Shown here one piece after another: positions 35,509 to 48,035 of a stretch of 64,000 bases of DNA. The stretch spans positions 200,523 to 264,522 of the forward strand of contig WTGP01000019.1 of assembly GCA_011523505.1 (NCBI GenBank). The letters are read 5' to 3'. Made by a program: the position numbers and the translations under genes. The notes under the pieces are model-generated. The model worked only from the letters and a program-made list of their open reading frames with translations, searched no databases and was not told the DNA's origin. The stretch comes from Gammaproteobacteria bacterium (GTDB lineage Bacteria; Pseudomonadota; Gammaproteobacteria; Steroidobacterales; Foliamicaceae). The first letter of the stretch is position 1, and every line of letters starts with the position of its first letter.

Positions 35509-36864
35509 TCACCGCATCGTTACGAGTTCTTCGGCCGCCGTGGGATGGATGGCCACGGTGTCGTCGAGGTCGGACTTGCAAGCTCCCATCCTTATCGCCA
35601 CCGCGAACCCCTGAAGCATCTCGTCGGCGCCGGGCCCGGCCAGGTGGCAGCCCACGACCCGTTCCTCTTCCCCGACCGTAACCAGTTTCATGCGCGCCTT
35701 CGGCTTGCTGTCGGAAATACCGTAGAACAGCGGAACGAAATCGGCCCGGTAGCAGCGCACCGCATCCCCATGGGCCTCGCGCGCCTCCTCCTCGGTAAGG
35801 CCGACGGCGCCCAACGGCGGGTGGGCGAACACCACGGTGGGAATATTGCGGTATTCCATGCGCCGCTCGGGCATTCCGCCGAACTGACGGTCCGCCCAGC
35901 GGCGCCCGGCGGCGATCGCTACCGGAGTGAGTTCATGATGCCCGGTGACGTCGCCCAGGGCGAACACGCCGGGCGCCGTGGTCTCCTGCCATTCGTCCAC
36001 CTCGATGGCGCCGCGCCCGTCGCATTGCACGCCGGCAAGGTCGAGATTCAGGCCCGCGGTGAGCGGACGCCTCCCCACCGCCCACACCAAGGCGTCGAAG
36101 GGCCCGCTGCGTTCTCCCGAAACGGCCGTCAGGCGCAGACCCTCGGCATCCTGCTCGACGGCAGCGGGCACGAAACCCGTGGCGATCCGCACCCCCGACC
36201 CGGCGAGCCCCTCCATGCAGGCCTGCTGGAGGATCTCGTCGAAGCTGCGCAGCACCGAGTCCCGCCTGAGGTGCAGAGTCACTTCCGTGCCCAGACCCCG
36301 GAGAATCCCGGCCAGTTCCACGGCGATATAGCCGGCGCCCACAACGGCTGCGCTGGCCGGCCGGCGCTCAAGTTCGAAGAACCCGTCGGACGTGATTCCG
36401 AGTTCGGCGCCGGGAATCGCGGGGACGATCGGAGAGCCGCCGGTGGCGATCAGAATCCGTTCGGCGGAGTAGTCCTCACCGTTCACGGAAAGCACGCGCG
36501 GCGCGGAAAAAGCGGCGTGTCCGGAAACGCTGTGCACGCCGCGCCGCTCGAGGTTGCTCGCATAGATGCCGTTCAGCCGGCGGATGTAGCGTTCGCGCCG
36601 ACTGACCAGTTCCCCGAAGTCGTGGCCGTTCACGTTCAGATCGAAACCGTAGTCGCCGCCATGCCCCAGCTCCCTGGCCAGTTCGGCGGCATGCCACATG
36701 ATCTTCTTGGGCACGCAGCCGCGATTGACGCAGGTGCCGCCGAGGCGTCCGGATTCCAGCAACGCCACCCGCGCTCCGTATTCGGCCGCCCGCTGCGCCG
36801 CGGCCAGGCCGCCGCTGCCCGCGCCCACCACGATCAAATCGAACTGGTCCATGCGCGGGAGCAT
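35509..36864 (-). CDS. gor: Glutathione-disulfide reductase
   Basis: A 451 aa FAD/NADPH disulfide oxidoreductase. The FAD site is DLIVVGAGSGGLAAAQRAAE, and the redox-active disulfide is in GGTCVNRGCVPKKIMW. The NADPH loop is AAVVGAGYIAVELAGIL, followed by Arg residues in LHLRRDSVLRSFDE that favour NADPH. The C-terminal interface ends AIHPTAAEELVTMR, with the His-Pro-Thr catalytic motif. Length is normal for Gor. A second Met at residue 5 is an alternative start. It is divergent from the FAH-family gene with 98 bases between. Confidence 0.93.
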   Translation of the reverse strand: MLPRMDQFDLIVVGAGSGGLAAAQRAAEYGARVALLESGRLGGTCVNRGCVPKKIMWHAAELARELGHGGDYGFDLNVNGHDFGELVSRRERYIRRLNGIYASNLERRGVHSVSGHAAFSAPRVLSVNGEDYSAERILIATGGSPIVPAIPGAELGITSDGFFELERRPASAAVVGAGYIAVELAGILRGLGTEVTLHLRRDSVLRSFDEILQQACMEGLAGSGVRIATGFVPAAVEQDAEGLRLTAVSGERSGPFDALVWAVGRRPLTAGLNLDLAGVQCDGRGAIEVDEWQETTAPGVFALGDVTGHHELTPVAIAAGRRWADRQFGGMPERRMEYRNIPTVVFAHPPLGAVGLTEEEAREAHGDAVRCYRADFVPLFYGISDSKPKARMKLVTVGEEERVVGCHLAGPGADEMLQGFAVAIRMGACKSDLDDTVAIHPTAAEELVTMR

Positions 36865-36962
36865 AACGCCTTCGCTCTCGCGCCTTGCCTTGACCCGGCA
36901 ACAAAAATTCGCGAAAGTGCGGGGTTGGCGGGGCGAAAAGCTGACACGGGCCGCCCAAGCGG

Positions 36963-37655
36963 ATGAGCGAACTATTTGACTATTACCGTCCGAGCCTGAC
37001 GGTACGGGGGATCGAGCGGCGGTTTCCGGCGCGGCGGGTCTTTTGCGTGGGCTGGAACTACGCCGACCACATCAAGGAAATGAACCGTGAGAATGTCCCG
37101 GAGCCGCCGGTATTCATGAAACCCGCGGACGCGCTGCTGCCGGGCGGCGGCGAGGTGCCCTTCCCGCCGCGCACCAGGGACCTGCAGCACGAAGTGGAAC
37201 TGGTGGTGGCCCTGCAGGGGGGCGGGCTCAATATCTCCGCGGAAGAGGCGATGGGCCATGTTTACGGCTACGGTGTCGGGATCGACCTGACCCGCCGCGA
37301 CCTGCAAAGCGAGGTCCGCGAAGCCGGCGCCCCCTGGGAAATCAGCAAGAGCTTCGACTACTCCGCCCCGGTGAGCACGCTGCGGCGCGCTTCCAGCATC
37401 GGGCATCCCGCCAAGGGCCGAATCTGGCTAGCCGTCAACGGCGCGGTCCGGCAGGAGGCCGACATAAGCCACATGATCCACAAGCCCATGAACCTGATTG
37501 CCCAGATTTCCACTTTCTTTGAACTCAAGCCAGGCGACCTGATCTTTACCGGCACGCCGGCCGGAGTGAGCCGGCTCAAACCCGGCGACCACGTCACGGC
37601 CGGCATAGACCGGGTGGGAGACGTCCACATCCGCATGGGCCGCCTGCGCGCCTGA
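36963..37655 (+). CDS. Fumarylacetoacetate hydrolase family protein
   Basis: A 230 aa FAH-fold enzyme. The family core appears as VFCVGWNYADHIKEMNRE, PPVFMKPADALLPGG, LQHEVELVVAL (metal-ligand Glu), VYGYGVGIDLTRRDLQ (metal-ligand Asp) and LKPGDLIFTGTPAGVSRL. Size and motifs suit the fumarylpyruvate hydrolase/YcgM-like subgroup that cleaves C-C bonds in acylpyruvates. No other aromatic-degradation gene is adjacent, so the substrate is open. Confidence 0.88.
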   Translation: MSELFDYYRPSLTVRGIERRFPARRVFCVGWNYADHIKEMNRENVPEPPVFMKPADALLPGGGEVPFPPRTRDLQHEVELVVALQGGGLNISAEEAMGHVYGYGVGIDLTRRDLQSEVREAGAPWEISKSFDYSAPVSTLRRASSIGHPAKGRIWLAVNGAVRQEADISHMIHKPMNLIAQISTFFELKPGDLIFTGTPAGVSRLKPGDHVTAGIDRVGDVHIRMGRLRA

Positions 37656-37680
37656 CCGGCTTCCCGCCGAATTCCCGGCC

Positions 37681-38451
37681 ATGATGATTGCAAGCTGGAA
37701 CGTCAACTCGGTGCGCGTGCGCAAGGAGCATGTGGCGGACTGGCTTGAGTCGCAGGCCCCGGATGCGCTGGGCCTGCAGGAACTGAAATGCCGCGACGAG
37801 GACTTCCCCCTTGAGGACTTCGAAGACCTCGGTTACCGGTGCCTGATACACGGGCAGAAGACCTACAACGGCGTGGCCCTGCTGACCCGCGATGAAGCAT
37901 CGGAACCGGTTGTCGGAATTCCGGGACTGGACGATCCGCAGGCGCGCGCCGTTGCGGCGACGGTGGGCGGCGTCCGCGTGATCAACCTGTACGTGCCCAA
38001 CGGCAAGGAGGTCGGGCACGACCACTACCACTACAAGCTGCGCTGGCTGGACGCGCTGACCGAATGGGTCCGCGCCGAACTGCGGCGCTGGCCGCGGCTG
38101 GCGGTGATGGGAGACTTCAATATCGCGCCGGACGATCGCGACGTGCACGACCCGGAGGAGTGGCGCGACAAGATCCTCTGCAGCGCGCCCGAGCGGGACC
38201 GGCTCCGGGGACTTGAGGATCTCGGCCTGCAGGACAGTTTCCGGCTGTTCGAGCAGCCGGAAAAAACGTTCAGCTGGTGGGACTACCGCGCCGCCGCATT
38301 CCGCCGCAACCGCGGTCTACGCATCGACCTGGTCCTGCTCTCCGAGGCACTGGCGCCCGCGTGCACGGAAGCCGGCATCGACAAGTCACCGCGCAGACTC
38401 GAACGCCCCTCCGACCACACCCCCGTCTTCGCCCGCCTCAGTCGACGGTGA
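37681..38451 (+). CDS. xthA: Exodeoxyribonuclease III
   Basis: A 256 aa metal-dependent nuclease for abasic sites and 3' ends. The signature residues are present: IASWNVNSVRVRKEHV, LGLQELKCRDEDFP (Glu), MGDFNIAPDDRDVHD (Asp/Asn), and the terminal RPSDHTPVFARL (Asp-His). It is an XthA-type AP endonuclease. The start is an ATG 25 bases after the FAH gene. The stop lies 14 bases inside the convergent glmS gene. Confidence 0.95.
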   Translation: MMIASWNVNSVRVRKEHVADWLESQAPDALGLQELKCRDEDFPLEDFEDLGYRCLIHGQKTYNGVALLTRDEASEPVVGIPGLDDPQARAVAATVGGVRVINLYVPNGKEVGHDHYHYKLRWLDALTEWVRAELRRWPRLAVMGDFNIAPDDRDVHDPEEWRDKILCSAPERDRLRGLEDLGLQDSFRLFEQPEKTFSWWDYRAAAFRRNRGLRIDLVLLSEALAPACTEAGIDKSPRRLERPSDHTPVFARLSRR

Positions 38452-40270
38452 CGGACTTGGCGAGGTTGCGGGGGCGGTCCACGTTATGGCCCTTCTGCAC
38501 CGCCACGTGGTAGGCGAGCAGCTGCAGCGGCACGGTGTAGAGCACGGGCGCCTGCAGCGCCGTGGCGGGCGCCGGCAGACGGAGCGCGATCATGCCGTCC
38601 TCGTGCCCCAGGTTGGCGTCCGGGTCGGATACCACGAAGAGCCGGCCTCCGCGCGCGCGGACTTCCTCGAGATTGGAGCGGAGCTTGTGCAGCAGCCCGT
38701 CGTTCGGGGCCAGCGCCACGATCATCATCCGGTCGTCCACGAGCGCCAGCGGGCCGTGCTTCAGTTCGCCCGCGGCATAAGCCTCGGCATGGATATATGA
38801 AAGCTCCTTGAGCTTGAGCGCGCCTTCCATGGCCACCGGCCACATCGGTCCGCGTCCCAGGAACAGCACATGCTCGCGGCCCCGGAAATGCCCGGCCAGT
38901 TCCGCAAGCCGCCCGTCCATTTCCAGCAACTGTTCGATCAGGCCGGGCAGCGCCGCGGCCTCCTGCGTAAGGCTGCGGATTTCCGCCTCGCTGTTGCCCC
39001 GCGCACGGGCCAGCGCCAGCGCGATCATCGCCAGCGCCGCCAGCTGGGTGAGCAGGGCCTTGGTGGACGCTACGCCCACTTCCAGGCCGGCGCGGGTCAG
39101 CAGGCTATGCTCGACGTTGCGGACCAGGCTGCTGGTCGCGACGTTGCTCAAGGCCAGCACCGCCGCGTAGCCACGGGCGCGGGCCGCGCGGGTTGCCGCC
39201 AGCGTGTCCGCCGTCTCTCCCGACTGGGAAATGGCGAGGAAAAGGCAGTTCGGCGGGCAGGGCGGAGGGCGATAGCGGTATTCGCTGGCGATCTCCACGG
39301 TGCAGGGCAGGTTCGCGTAATCCTGTATCCACTGCCGCGCGACCAGGCCGGCGTTGAAGGCGCTGCCGCAGGCGGCGATATGCACGGCCGTGATTTCACC
39401 CAGCTTGGCGCCCACTTCGGGACCGAACATGGACGCATCCGGCAGGCCGCCGGAAATCAGCGGCAGCAGCGTATCGCGGACCGCCCGGGCCTGCTCGAAG
39501 ATCTCCTTTTGCATGTAGTGCCTGTAGGCGCCCCGCTCCACCGACTCGGGGCCGAACTCGCTCTCCACCACCGGCCTTTCCACGGCTTCGCCGCCGGCGC
39601 CGGTGATCGCCACGCTGCCGGGGCTGAGCAGCGCCAGGTCGCCATCGCGCAAAAAGCGGTAGCGGCGCGTGACCGGGAGCAGCGCGGCAATGTCGGAAGC
39701 GGCATAGTTCTCCGACTCGCCCAGGCCGACCACCATCGGTGCGCCGCGATGGGCGGCCAGGATCGCTTCCGGCTCCGCGGCGGCCAGCACGACCACGGAG
39801 AAACTGCCCTTCAATCGCGCCAGCGCATCGCGCGCGGCCGCAACAAGTTCCTTGCCTGCGCGCATTTCCGCGTCGATGAGGTGGGCGATGCATTCGGTGT
39901 CCGTTTCGCTCGAGAAAACCACGCCCGCGGCCGTGAGCTCCTCCTTGATTGCCTCGTAGTTCTCGACGATGCCGTTGTGCGCAACCGCCACCCGTTCGCC
40001 CGCGAATATGGGATGAGCGTTTTGTTCCGTGGGCGCGCCGTGCGTGGCCCAGCGCGTGTGGGCGATACCGACCTCGCCCTCAAGGGGCGCCTTTTCGAAT
40101 TCCTCGACCAGCCGGGCCACGTTCCCGGGCCGGCGAAGGCGTTTCAGGCCGCCGTTTTCGAGCAGCGCCAATCCGGCGGAGTCGTAGCCTCGGTACTCCA
40201 GGCGGCGCAGCCCATCCAGCAACAGCGGGGCGATGTCCCGCTCGGCCGCGACTCCGACGATTCCGCACAT
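38438..40270 (-). CDS. glmS: Glutamine--fructose-6-phosphate aminotransferase (isomerizing)
   Basis: A 610 aa enzyme that makes glucosamine-6-phosphate for peptidoglycan and LPS. The N-terminal class II glutaminase begins MCGIVGVAAE with nucleophile Cys2. The sequence THGAPTEQNAHPIF is typical. Two SIS sugar-isomerase domains follow (AACGSAFNAGLVARQW; LFLAISQSGETADTLAATRA; FLGRGPMWPVAMEGALKLKE). The C-terminus DRPRNLAKSVTVD is the conserved tail with the ring-opening residues. It follows glmU by 19 bases. Confidence 0.97.
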   Translation of the reverse strand: MCGIVGVAAERDIAPLLLDGLRRLEYRGYDSAGLALLENGGLKRLRRPGNVARLVEEFEKAPLEGEVGIAHTRWATHGAPTEQNAHPIFAGERVAVAHNGIVENYEAIKEELTAAGVVFSSETDTECIAHLIDAEMRAGKELVAAARDALARLKGSFSVVVLAAAEPEAILAAHRGAPMVVGLGESENYAASDIAALLPVTRRYRFLRDGDLALLSPGSVAITGAGGEAVERPVVESEFGPESVERGAYRHYMQKEIFEQARAVRDTLLPLISGGLPDASMFGPEVGAKLGEITAVHIAACGSAFNAGLVARQWIQDYANLPCTVEIASEYRYRPPPCPPNCLFLAISQSGETADTLAATRAARARGYAAVLALSNVATSSLVRNVEHSLLTRAGLEVGVASTKALLTQLAALAMIALALARARGNSEAEIRSLTQEAAALPGLIEQLLEMDGRLAELAGHFRGREHVLFLGRGPMWPVAMEGALKLKELSYIHAEAYAAGELKHGPLALVDDRMMIVALAPNDGLLHKLRSNLEEVRARGGRLFVVSDPDANLGHEDGMIALRLPAPATALQAPVLYTVPLQLLAYHVAVQKGHNVDRPRNLAKSVTVD

Positions 40271-40289
40271 CAGGGCCTGACCGGCGGGG

Positions 40290-41639
40290 CTAGCGCTTCT
40301 TCAACGGCAGCGATTTCTGCCGCGACCGGGCCACGGTGAGCTGGTCCGCCGGCGCCGGCTTGGTGATCGTGGAACCGGCGCCGATCATGGCGCCGGCGCC
40401 GACTTCCACCGGGGCCACCAGCTCCACGCCCGAGCCGATAAACGCGCCTTCGCCGATCACCGTGCGGTGCTTTCGCTTCCCGTCGTAATTGCAGGTAATC
40501 ACGCCGGCGCCGATGTTCACGTCACTGCCGACCTCGGAATCGCCGACGTAACTCAGGTGCGATGCCTTGGCGCCGTCGCCCAGCTCGCTGTTCTTGACCT
40601 CGACGAAATTGCCGACCCGCGCTTCTTCTCCCAGCCTGGCCTGTGGCCGCAGCCGGGCGAAGGGACCCACACGGGCCCGCGCCCCGATGTGGGCGCCGTC
40701 CACCACGCAATGCGGTTCAATGCGCGCGCCCTCGTCGATCCGGGTGTCCGAAACCACGCTGTAGGCGCCGATGCTCGCCCCGTCGCCCAGGACGATCTCC
40801 CCTTCGAGGACCACGCCCACGTCGAGGAACACGTCCCGGCCCGCCTGAACGTCGGCGCGGATCTCGATACGTTCGGGATCCGCAATCCGCACGCCCGCCT
40901 CCATCAATTCGCCGGTTCGCCGGCGCCGAAGCAAGCGTGCGGCTTCGGCGAGCTGCGCGGGGCTGTTGACGCCCAATGCCTCGTCCGGCCCACAGGTCCT
41001 GACCGCGCGCACGGGCGTGCCCTCGGCAAGTGCGATATCAACGGTGTGGGTAAGGTAGATTTCCTGTTTTGCCCCGGAAGGCTTCAGCGCCCCGCAAGCC
41101 TCGCCCAGCCAATCGCCGGGCGCCGCCATCGGCCCGACATTGATTTCGCGCACAAGCCGCTGCTCGGGAGTGGCGTCCGCATGCTCGACGATCCCCGCTA
41201 CAGCGCCGTCAGGCCCCCGGATGATGCGTCCGTAACCCGATGGGTCCTCCACTTCGGCCGTCAGCAGCGACACGCCGGTGTCGTCGGCCACCAGCCGCCC
41301 AAGCGTTTCGCCGGTCACCAGCGCGACATCCGAGTACAGGACCAGGACGCGCGCGCCGGGATCGATTGCCGGCAGCGCCTGGATTACGGCGTGTCCCGAA
41401 CCCAGTTGCTCGCGCTGTTCGACCCAGTCGATCGGCGCCCCGGAGAAAGCTGCGCGCACCGGTTCGGCGCCGTGACCGCAGACCACCACGATGCGATCGG
41501 GCTCGAGGACGGCCGCGCCGTCGATTACGTGAGCCAGCAGCGGCTTGCCCGCCAGCAGGTGCAGCGGCTTGGGCATGGCGGAGCGCATCCGCGTGCCCTG
41601 GCCGGCGGCCAGGATGACCACGTTCAGGGCCCCGGCCAT
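40290..41639 (-). CDS. glmU: Bifunctional UDP-N-acetylglucosamine pyrophosphorylase / glucosamine-1-phosphate N-acetyltransferase
   Basis: A 449 aa enzyme. The N-terminal uridyltransferase has LAAGQGTRMRSAMPKPLHLL and EQLGSGHAVIQAL. The C-terminal left-handed beta-helix acetyltransferase has hexapeptide-like repeats with GARARVGPFARLRPQARLGE, then GAGVITCNYDGKRKHRTVIG. The ATG at 41639 overlaps the amidase stop as ATGA; an open extension upstream is not used. It precedes glmS, giving both steps to UDP-GlcNAc in one transcript. In many gammaproteobacteria glmU directly follows atpC; here an amidase lies between. Confidence 0.95.
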   Translation of the reverse strand: MAGALNVVILAAGQGTRMRSAMPKPLHLLAGKPLLAHVIDGAAVLEPDRIVVVCGHGAEPVRAAFSGAPIDWVEQREQLGSGHAVIQALPAIDPGARVLVLYSDVALVTGETLGRLVADDTGVSLLTAEVEDPSGYGRIIRGPDGAVAGIVEHADATPEQRLVREINVGPMAAPGDWLGEACGALKPSGAKQEIYLTHTVDIALAEGTPVRAVRTCGPDEALGVNSPAQLAEAARLLRRRRTGELMEAGVRIADPERIEIRADVQAGRDVFLDVGVVLEGEIVLGDGASIGAYSVVSDTRIDEGARIEPHCVVDGAHIGARARVGPFARLRPQARLGEEARVGNFVEVKNSELGDGAKASHLSYVGDSEVGSDVNIGAGVITCNYDGKRKHRTVIGEGAFIGSGVELVAPVEVGAGAMIGAGSTITKPAPADQLTVARSRQKSLPLKKR

Positions 41640-43099
41640 CAGGCGGACCCTTCGTATCGTGGACAGAGGCCGGTCCATGGGCGCGCGCGTTCCAGTTGCG
41701 CGGCCAGACCGAACAGCAGGCCTTCGCCGCCTTGCGGGGCGGCGAGCTGCACGCCGATCGGCAGGCCCCCGGGCGACCGGCCGAGCGGCAGGGAGACGGC
41801 GGGCTGACCGGTCACGTTGAGCAATTGCGTAAAGGCCGTGTAGCGATTGGTGACATGCATGTAGCCCTTCAGGTCCTCGGTGTCCATGTCGATCTCGCCC
41901 AGGCGCGGCGCCGGGGCCGCCGTGGTCGGGGAAAGTATGACGTCATATCGGTCGCAGAATTCTCCCATCCGGCGCCCAATGTAATGGATATGGCTCATCG
42001 CCGCAGCATATTCCGACGCGCTGGCTTCCGCCCCGGCCCGCGCCATACGCCAGGTCACGTACGACACGTCCTCCCGACGGAATTCGCGGCCCAGCGCCTC
42101 GCAGCGCGCCTGAATGTCGGCGTTGACGTGCGAGCTCAGGATCAGCGTGGCGCAGTTGTGAAGCTGCTCGGGCGACAGCGGACAACGCGCCTCCTCCACC
42201 TGATGGCCGAGTTCTTCGCACAAGCGGGCCGTGTCCCTGCCCACTTCGATCACGTCGGGGTCCACGGGCGCTCCATTGAACGAGTCCTGAACAAGCGCCA
42301 CGCGCAATGCGCCCGTCGGTTTTTCCAGCGTTTCCATCCACGTCCCGCGGTGGGCCGGCGGATGATAGGGGTCCCCGGGTTCCGGACCCTCCACCGCGTC
42401 CAGGAACGCCGCGGAATCGCGCACGCTGCGGGTAATCACGTGATTCTGGGCCATGCCGGCCCAGCCCTCGGCCCGGTCCGGGCCGGTGGGGACGCGGCCG
42501 CGGGTGGGCTTGAGTCCGACCAGGCCGCAAAGGGCGGCCGGTATGCGGATGGAGCCTCCGCCATCGCTGCCGTGCGCTGCCGGGACGATGCCGGCCGCAA
42601 CGGCCGCCGCCGCGCCGCCGCTGGAGCCGCCCGGCGAGTATTCGGGATTCCAGGGGTTCAATGTCGGCCCGGTCACGGCCGGCTCGGTGGTGACCGCCAG
42701 CGCCAGTTCCGGCGTATTGGTCTTTCCGAAAATCACCAGCCCGGCCTGCCGGTAGCGGCGAACCAGGGTGGTATCCCGCTCGGCCACGAACCCGTCAAAC
42801 AGGCGGCAGGCGTAGCCGGTGGGCTCTCCTCCGTAGTGGGCGCCGACATCCTTCAACAGGAAGGGCACGCCGGCAAGCGGGCCATTGCGCCCCTTTTCGG
42901 TCACGGTTCCGCGGGCGCGATCAAGAAAAGCATGGACCACCGCGTTGACCGAGGGGTTGCGCCGTTCACAGCGCTCGATGGCCGCCTCCAGCAGCTCCGC
43001 GGCTTCGACCTGACCGGAGCGCACCAGCCCGGCCAGGCCGACGGCGTCATACGATTCGTATTCGGGAAAAATGCTCACGCGCGGGATACAAGTATCCAC
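41639..43099 (-). CDS. Amidase signature family hydrolase
   Basis: A 486 aa amidase from a GTG at 43099; a second GTG at 43078 (VSIFPEYESYDAV) is at least as likely. The Ser-cisSer-Lys triad is visible: Lys83 in GVPFLLKDVGAHYGG, the Ser pair 159-160 in SPGGSSGGAAAAV, and Ser183 in GSDGGGSIRIPA. The family covers aliphatic amidases, 6-aminohexanoate oligomer hydrolases and related enzymes; the substrate is not predictable. It is not GatA, because the typical gat neighbours are absent. The stop overlaps the glmU start by 4 bases (ATGA), so it is translationally coupled to the amino-sugar genes. Confidence 0.88.
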   Translation of the reverse strand: MDTCIPRVSIFPEYESYDAVGLAGLVRSGQVEAAELLEAAIERCERRNPSVNAVVHAFLDRARGTVTEKGRNGPLAGVPFLLKDVGAHYGGEPTGYACRLFDGFVAERDTTLVRRYRQAGLVIFGKTNTPELALAVTTEPAVTGPTLNPWNPEYSPGGSSGGAAAAVAAGIVPAAHGSDGGGSIRIPAALCGLVGLKPTRGRVPTGPDRAEGWAGMAQNHVITRSVRDSAAFLDAVEGPEPGDPYHPPAHRGTWMETLEKPTGALRVALVQDSFNGAPVDPDVIEVGRDTARLCEELGHQVEEARCPLSPEQLHNCATLILSSHVNADIQARCEALGREFRREDVSYVTWRMARAGAEASASEYAAAMSHIHYIGRRMGEFCDRYDVILSPTTAAPAPRLGEIDMDTEDLKGYMHVTNRYTAFTQLLNVTGQPAVSLPLGRSPGGLPIGVQLAAPQGGEGLLFGLAAQLERARPWTGLCPRYEGSA

Positions 43100-43126
43100 A
43101 TTTTCTGTGGAAAAACTTGTGGGGAA
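43092..43126. promoter_or_regulatory. Cluster of three DnaA-box-like 9-mers
   Basis: Within 35 bases there are GTATCCACA (43092-43100, plus strand), TGTGGAAAA (43106-43114, reverse of TTTTCCACA) and TGTGGGGAA (43118-43126, reverse of TTCCCCACA). The first two differ from the DnaA box TTATCCACA at one position each and the third at two. They overlap the upstream start of the amidase, in the gap after atpC. No AT-rich unwinding element is next to them, so a regulatory or DnaA-titration site is more likely than an origin. Confidence 0.4.
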
Positions 43127-43187
43127 CTGCCGAAATCAAGCCCGAAAAGCGCGCCGTTGTAACACTTTCCGGACTTTGGTGAAAAAT

Positions 43188-43604
43188 TCAGTCCTGTCCG
43201 CGAAGTTTCTTCAGCGCACGGTGGCGCGCGGCGGCCTCGGCAAGGTCGCGCTGGGCCTTTTCGATGTCGGATTTTTCGGTGGCGCCCTCCAGGGCTTCCT
43301 CGGCCTGCCTGCGCGCTTCCTCGGCGGCGTTCACGTCCAGCTGGTCCGGCCGGAGCGCCGAATCGGCCAGCACGATCACGGCGTCGGGCTGAATCTCGAG
43401 CAAGCCTCCGGTCACGTAGAACAGCCGCTCGTCCTCGCCCTCGCGCTGCACCCGCACCGGCCCGGGACGCAGTTCGGTCAGGAGCGGAGCGTGCCGCGGC
43501 GCGATGCCGACATCGCCCTGCGACGCGGGCGCAACGACGAAATCCGCGTCGCCGGAGTAGATTGCGCCCTCGGCGCTGACGATGTCTATGTGAATGGAAG
43601 CCAC
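43188..43604 (-). CDS. atpC: ATP synthase F1 epsilon subunit
   Basis: A 138 aa subunit of the central stalk. The GTG at 43604 (VASIHIDIVSAEGAIYSGDA) is preferred; a longer open frame would run back into atpD. The N-terminal beta-sandwich has VGIAPRHAPLLTELRPGPV, and the C-terminal helical hairpin has EARRQAEEALEGATEKSDIE. Start and atpD stop are 2 bases apart. It is the last gene of the operon. Confidence 0.94.
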   Translation of the reverse strand: MASIHIDIVSAEGAIYSGDADFVVAPASQGDVGIAPRHAPLLTELRPGPVRVQREGEDERLFYVTGGLLEIQPDAVIVLADSALRPDQLDVNAAEEARRQAEEALEGATEKSDIEKAQRDLAEAAARHRALKKLRGQD

Positions 43605-43606
43605 GA

Positions 43607-45878
<2,272 letters not shown>

Positions 45879-45914
45879 TTGCCGGATTCCTGCCGTTGCT
45901 CCGGGCCGCGCCGC

Positions 45915-47456
<1,542 letters not shown>

Positions 47457-47483
47457 TCCAATACCCGTTTTCCTTTTTTGGGC

Positions 47484-48035
47484 CTAGTTCCCGGGCCGGC
47501 CGAGTGCGGCGGCCAGAGTGCTCAGCCCGGCCCGAGCCGAACCGTCGAGGACCTGGTCGCCCACCTGTACGCGGACTCCGCCCAGAAGGTTTTCATCCAA
47601 TTCGAAGCGAAAATCCACTTCGCGTCCGAGGCGCGCCTTGAGCGCTCCGGCGATTGCCTCCTGCTGCTCCACGTCGAGCGGCGCCGCCGAGACCAGCACC
47701 GCTTCGACCCGCCGGGAGTCTTCGCGCCACAACTGCTCGAACTGCTCCGCGATCGCGCCGAGCGCGCCCATGCGGCGGTTTTCCCGAAGCAGGCGCATCA
47801 GGTTGCGCACGCCGTCGATTTCCCAGGCCGCCGCGTCTTCCAGCAGTTGGCAGAGCAGTTCGGTCGCCGCCCCGCTCGTATCGGAGGTTTCCAGCGCCGC
47901 GCGCATTTGCGGGTCCGCGGCAGCCGACGCGGCGGTCTTCAGCGCCGCCGACCACTGGGCCACGCCGCCGCGGTCCTTCGCATGGGCGAAGGCCGCCCGC
48001 GCGTAGGGCCTGGCAATGGCGCCGTGCGAGTCCAT
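47484..48035 (-). CDS. atpH: ATP synthase F1 delta subunit
   Basis: A 183 aa peripheral-stalk subunit that links alpha to b. The N-terminal helical domain starts AIARPYARAAFAHAKDRGGV, and the C-terminus has the family-typical DENLLGGVRVQVGDQVLDGS. The start shares one base with the atpF stop. Sequence conservation is moderate, as usual for delta, but the position is diagnostic. Confidence 0.95.
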   Translation of the reverse strand: MDSHGAIARPYARAAFAHAKDRGGVAQWSAALKTAASAAADPQMRAALETSDTSGAATELLCQLLEDAAAWEIDGVRNLMRLLRENRRMGALGAIAEQFEQLWREDSRRVEAVLVSAAPLDVEQQEAIAGALKARLGREVDFRFELDENLLGGVRVQVGDQVLDGSARAGLSTLAAALGRPGN

